Assembly: GCA_964438715.1 (NCBI GenBank)
Contig: CAYTLQ010000088.1
Location: forward strand, 1-10,100
Direction of reading: 5' to 3'
Source: CAYTLQ01 sp964438715
GTDB taxonomy: Bacteria; Bacteroidota; Ignavibacteria; Ignavibacteriales; Ignavibacteriaceae
Length of the DNA stretch: 10,100 nucleotides
Part shown: in pieces, positions 7,723 to 10,100 of the stretch
Layout: every line of letters starts with the position of its first letter
How positions within the stretch are numbered: the first letter of the stretch is position 1
Notes under the pieces: generated by a model
What the model was told of the DNA's origin: nothing
Seen by the model: only the letters and a program-made list of their open reading frames with translations
Databases searched by the model: none
Position numbers and translations under genes: made by a program

Positions 7723-7730
7723 CAAAATTA
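7723..7730 (-). promoter_or_regulatory. Bacteroidota-type -7 box of the cupin promoter
   Basis: Read on the minus strand this is TAATTTTG, a perfect match to the TAnnTTTG element of Bacteroidota promoters. Transcription would begin near 7719, giving an untranslated leader of about 40 nt before the cupin ATG. No TTTG-like -33 element is present at the expected distance, which suits an activator-dependent promoter. Confidence 0.5.
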
Positions 7731-7753
7731 GAATGTTGTCCCACACAAGTACA

Positions 7754-7767
7754 TTAACTTTTGTTAA
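7754..7767. promoter_or_regulatory. Probable Crp/Fnr-family operator TTAAC-N4-GTTAA
   Basis: TTAAC (7754-7758) and GTTAA (7763-7767) form a perfect palindrome around TTTT. This is the arm-and-spacer layout of Fnr-type sites (TTGAT-N4-ATCAA) and the same pattern described for NnrR-type regulators. Its centre (7760.5) lies about 41 bp before the start predicted from the -7 box. It sits between the Crp/Fnr gene (stop at 7772-7774) and the cupin gene. Confidence 0.5.
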
Positions 7768-7771
7768 GAAA

Positions 7772-8365
7772 TTACTTTCGGGTTACTAATCGTTTTCTTA
7801 TTCGGCTTAAAGAGATTGGTGAAATGCCAAGATATGATGCAATCTGATATTGAGGAATTCGTTTAAGAATTTCTGGATTGTGATTAATAAGATTAATGTA
7901 TCTCTGCTCTGGAGAATTGAGGAGAAGGAAGGAGACAATACTTTCAGTAATGAAAAGATTCTCTTCGGCGATCATACTCCGTAGCAACGCAAGCCGGGGA
8001 AATTTTTGAAGTGTATCAATAAACGGCTTTTTTTTAACAACAAGAAGTTCACATTTTTCAAGCGTAACAAATATCTGGCGATTTGGTTCGTCAAGCATAA
8101 AACTACGGCAGGGTCCTGTAAACTGATTTTCAAAAGCAAAGAAAACTGTTCGTTCAGTCTCCTCTGTCTCATAAAATAATCGTAAGCTCCCTCTGTTGAC
8201 AAAGTAAAGTTCTTTAGCAATTCTTCCCGACTCACATAAAATTGTCTTTTTCGGATATGTTACCGGAGTGAATATTTCCTCAAATGCAGTGTATTCTTCA
8301 CGAGTGATTTGTGGAAACATCGAGAAAATTTTATCCTTAAATAATGCGTAAGAATTCTTTTTCAT
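7772..8365 (-). CDS. Crp/Fnr-family transcription regulator
   Basis: This 197-residue protein has the two-part layout of Crp/Fnr regulators. A cyclic-nucleotide-binding-like beta-barrel lies at about 20-125 (PKKTILCESGRIAKELYFVNRGSLRLFY at its start), then a dimer helix at about 125-150. A C-terminal helix-turn-helix lies at about 168-195 (IPQYQIASYLGISPISLSRIRKRL). The length is normal for the short Bacteroidota members. The phosphate-binding cassette of true cAMP receptors (FGE.....RxA) is not recognisable; the region reads FENQFTGPCRSFM, so cAMP is an unlikely ligand. There is no N-terminal cysteine cluster for an Fnr iron-sulphur centre; C44, C86 and C105 are scattered. The ligand is unknown. 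The gene runs toward the cupin gene 93 nt downstream and may regulate it through the palindrome between them. The ATG at 8365 has only a weak ribosome site (TTGAG). Confidence 0.9.
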   Translation of the reverse strand: MKKNSYALFKDKIFSMFPQITREEYTAFEEIFTPVTYPKKTILCESGRIAKELYFVNRGSLRLFYETEETERTVFFAFENQFTGPCRSFMLDEPNRQIFVTLEKCELLVVKKKPFIDTLQKFPRLALLRSMIAEENLFITESIVSFLLLNSPEQRYINLINHNPEILKRIPQYQIASYLGISPISLSRIRKRLVTRK

Positions 8366-8432
8366 AAAAACTCAAGTACTAATCAGGCAAATGTGATTAA
8401 TTGATTTTGCATATTCATTATCGGATGAAATT

Positions 8433-8464
8433 CAAATTTACAGGTTATAATTTTATAATACTAA
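8433..8464 (-). promoter_or_regulatory. Candidate promoter of the Crp/Fnr-family gene
   Basis: Read on the minus strand, TTAG (8464-8461) is separated by 20 nt from TAAATTTG (8440-8433). The second element matches TAnnTTTG perfectly and the first matches TTTG at three of four bases, with normal spacing. The predicted leader is about 60 nt. Confidence 0.45.
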
Positions 8465-8653
8465 AATGCAATTGTTTCTTTTTATCGGTTTCACAAATGA
8501 AAATAATTACGACACAAAATCTTCCGTCTTGGTTTTCTTTTCTGTTACTTTTGACCTTTTAAGATCTTGTTTTTCATTGACTTTCGGATACTTTTAAGAA
8601 GTCAACAATTTAATCCTTTGGTTAACAAACTTCGATCCATTCCCCACCCAATA

Positions 8654-8682
8654 TTCTAAACTGAATCTAAATCATTTTAGAA
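8654..8682. repeat. Inverted repeat 1 upstream of the cytochrome gene
   Basis: TTCTAAA (8654-8660) is inverted as TTTAGAA (8676-8682) around a 15-nt spacer. On the plus strand it is followed by AATCTTTTTA, so it loosely resembles a weak, GC-poor terminator. No gene ends here. Confidence 0.35.
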
Positions 8683-8704
8683 AATCTTTTTACCAAATTG
8701 TAGA

Positions 8705-8717
8705 ATTGTTTTACAAT
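8705..8717. repeat. Inverted repeat 2, ATTGT-N3-ACAAT
   Basis: ATTGT (8705-8709) and ACAAT (8713-8717) form a compact palindrome around TTT, the size of a dimeric regulator site. A further ATTGTA at 8697-8702 could pair with the same right arm. Confidence 0.35.
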
Positions 8718-8726
8718 ACTGCTCAC

Positions 8727-8755
8727 TGATTAAATAAAAAATGCGTTTTTAATCA
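8727..8755. repeat. Inverted repeat 3, TGATTAAA / TTTAATCA
   Basis: TGATTAAA (8727-8734) and TTTAATCA (8748-8755) are exact inverted copies, 13 nt apart. Related TTAAT/TGAT sequences recur at 8392-8404 and near 8796-8804. The site is about 100 nt before the cytochrome start codon. Confidence 0.4.
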
Positions 8756-8857
8756 ATTTTTGCGGTTATTAAAAAGTAATACTTGCTAATAGAAATTAAT
8801 TGATATGGTATTATTATTGCTTTAAATATACAAATCATTTAACCTTACAGGACTGTT

Positions 8858-10100
8858 ATGATAAAAAGAATACTTTCTCTGATTATACTCTTTTCCGCGC
8901 TAATAAATGCGCAGGATTATAAAGGAGTAGAAAATTGTCAAATGTGTCACCAGAGTTCGCTTCGTACTTACCCGGGATTTTCTTCCTGGCAGGCAACCTT
9001 GCATGCTAAAATCCACGAGTTACCCTCAGTTCAGAATATGAAAGGTAATTATTCTGATACGGTAAAAATGGGGTCCTCATACGGTAATGCGTATGTTGTT
9101 TTCAGAATTGACGGTTCAAATTATTTTGTGAAACTTGTTCCTGCTACTGGAAGTCCGGTTGAATATCAGATCGCCTATACTTACGGCGGGGGTTGGAAAC
9201 AGAGATATTTGGTAAAAATAGAAAACAGCTATTATATGCCGCCTGTTCAATGGGATCTGGCAAAATACAAAGATAATACCAGTGGTCGTTGGGTTTCATA
9301 TAATCCACAAAATTGGTTTGATGCTTCTGGAAATCTTAAACCAATAGATAATACATTCCGTAAAAAATCCTGGGATAAAAACTGCGCAGGTTGCCATGTT
9401 GTTCCCGGTTCAAAAGTTGGTAACATCACAAAAACAGTTACCGGCTCCGATACTGCATGGGTTTACACCTGGGGCAACAGCAACAGCCATGCTAATATAG
9501 TTGTTGGTTGCGAAAGTTGCCACGGCGCTACAACAGGTTTTGCTGGTGCAGGCCACGCAAATCCTCTTACAGGTTTATCATACGATCGGAAGATTGAAGT
9601 TTGTGGAAAATGCCACATGAGAGGGACAAGCTCCGGAGGCACTTATGAATATCCCTATGATGAAGTAAATAACAAAAATTATGAACCAGGTGAAAACCTT
9701 AGCGGATATGCAGTAAATAAACCCGGTTTGTGGCCGGATGGAAAATCTGCTAAACAACATCACCAGCAGTTCCATGACTTTAAGCTCAGTTCTCATTACA
9801 ATCCCTCAATGGGTTTAATGACCTGCGTAACCTGCCACGACCCACATCAGGAAACTGCTCAAAAACATCAATTGAAAGAAGATTTTAACGCTCTTCAGGC
9901 TGGTGTAGGCTGTGGTAAATGCCACTCCGGACAACTAGCAGAAACAAATGGAATTAATAACCACAGTAAACACCCTCAGTCAATAAGTCAGTGTGTTAAC
10001 TGCCACATGACTCATAACGCTAAAACAGCCCGCGATTATGATATAAGCAATCACTCATTTATGCCTATTCGTCCAAATGCTACACGAAACTTCTCCACTG
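8858..10100 (+). CDS. Secreted multiheme cytochrome c, 3' end beyond the window
   Basis: The frame is open from ATG 8858 to the window end (414 codons seen), so the protein is partial here. AGGA (8849-8852) stands 5 nt before the ATG. A signal peptide is visible (MIKRILSLIILFSALINA, cleavage likely after residue 18), placing the protein in the periplasm or at the outer membrane. Seven heme c motifs are visible: CQMCH (27), CAGCH (176), CESCH (218), CGKCH (249), CVTCH (323), CGKCH (352) and CVNCH (379). Many other His residues could serve as distal ligands (for example H49, H53, H301, H302, H306, H313, H330, H399). Between hemes 1 and 2 lie about 145 residues with WKQRYLVKIENSYYMPPVQWD, a block I associate with cytochrome c-554/paired-CXXCH proteins. 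CxxCHDPH and CxxCHMTHNA also fit that group. An electron-transfer or oxidoreductase role is likely; the substrate cannot be named. The divergent Crp/Fnr gene is a possible regulator. Confidence 0.9.
   Translation, partial: MIKRILSLIILFSALINAQDYKGVENCQMCHQSSLRTYPGFSSWQATLHAKIHELPSVQNMKGNYSDTVKMGSSYGNAYVVFRIDGSNYFVKLVPATGSPVEYQIAYTYGGGWKQRYLVKIENSYYMPPVQWDLAKYKDNTSGRWVSYNPQNWFDASGNLKPIDNTFRKKSWDKNCAGCHVVPGSKVGNITKTVTGSDTAWVYTWGNSNSHANIVVGCESCHGATTGFAGAGHANPLTGLSYDRKIEVCGKCHMRGTSSGGTYEYPYDEVNNKNYEPGENLSGYAVNKPGLWPDGKSAKQHHQQFHDFKLSSHYNPSMGLMTCVTCHDPHQETAQKHQLKEDFNALQAGVGCGKCHSGQLAETNGINNHSKHPQSISQCVNCHMTHNAKTARDYDISNHSFMPIRPNATRNFST

Larger units (their letters stand above)
8366..8857. other. 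Divergent intergenic region between the Crp/Fnr gene and the cytochrome gene
   Basis: This 492-bp stretch is very AT-rich and holds both promoters. I see a candidate promoter for the regulator near 8433-8464. Three neighbouring inverted repeats lie at 8654-8755. A short frame at 8425-8562 (45 codons) has no ribosome site and is not credible. I could not place a convincing -33/-7 pair for the cytochrome gene; TATTATTG at 8812-8819 is the nearest -7-like sequence. Confidence 0.6.

Noticed and set aside
7679..7744. GTG at 7744 as the cupin start
   Set aside because: It has no ribosome site and would cover the -7 box; the ATG at 7678 has GGAG at 8 nt.
8425..8562. Possible 45-codon gene encoding a small hydrophobic peptide
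   Set aside because: It has no ribosome site, the composition reflects AT-rich DNA, and it overlaps the probable promoter of the divergent regulator.
8783..8819. Sigma-70-like promoter (TTGCTA with TATGGT or TATTAT) for the cytochrome gene
   Set aside because: Spacings are 15 or 20 nt and the Bacteroidota-type elements match only partly, so I could not choose a promoter.

Overview
The window looks like AT-rich chromosomal DNA from a bacterium of the Bacteroidota/Chlorobi/Ignavibacteriota group, with Ignavibacteria-like lineages my best guess. The evidence is a PorZ-like type IX secretion (T9SS) protein with a FlgD-like sorting domain, a short Crp/Fnr regulator of the kind common in Bacteroidota, TAnnTTTG-type -7 boxes, and a multiheme cytochrome c. 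No rRNA, tRNA, CRISPR array or complete mobile element is visible.

Positions 1 to about 45 are probably not genomic. Positions 5-37 match the Illumina Nextera read-1 transposase adapter at 30 of 33 bases by my alignment, so the window begins at an untrimmed contig end. Positions 46-5083 hold three genes read leftward on the minus strand. In transcription order they are a PorZ-like two-propeller secreted protein, an ABC-F translation ATPase 11 nt downstream, and a TerC-family membrane protein 71 nt further on. The TerC frame is interrupted by one in-frame TAA that is followed at once by ATG in the same frame. The substitution that would create this stop is T to A on the plus strand, and all three adapter mismatches are also changes to A, so an assembly or sequencing error is a serious possibility.

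Positions 5283-6887 hold a plus-strand GT-C-type membrane glycosyltransferase-like gene with a TTG start chosen by its ribosome binding site. It converges on a minus-strand pair, a Crp/Fnr-family regulator (7772-8365) followed by a small cupin protein (7250-7678). The gap between this pair holds a perfect TTAAC-N4-GTTAA palindrome centred about 34 bp upstream of a perfect TAnnTTTG box. This is the geometry of a class II Crp/Fnr activator site, so the regulator may directly control the cupin gene. A G/C-rich hairpin with a T-rich tail terminates the cupin gene.

A 492-bp divergent intergenic region with several inverted repeats separates the regulator from a plus-strand secreted multiheme cytochrome c (8858 to past the window end). 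The visible part has seven CXXCH motifs and looks related to the cytochrome c-554/paired-CXXCH families.

I see no clear new defence or mobile system. The points most worth checking are the adapter and stop-codon question, the regulator-cupin control unit, and the cupin's altered metal site.
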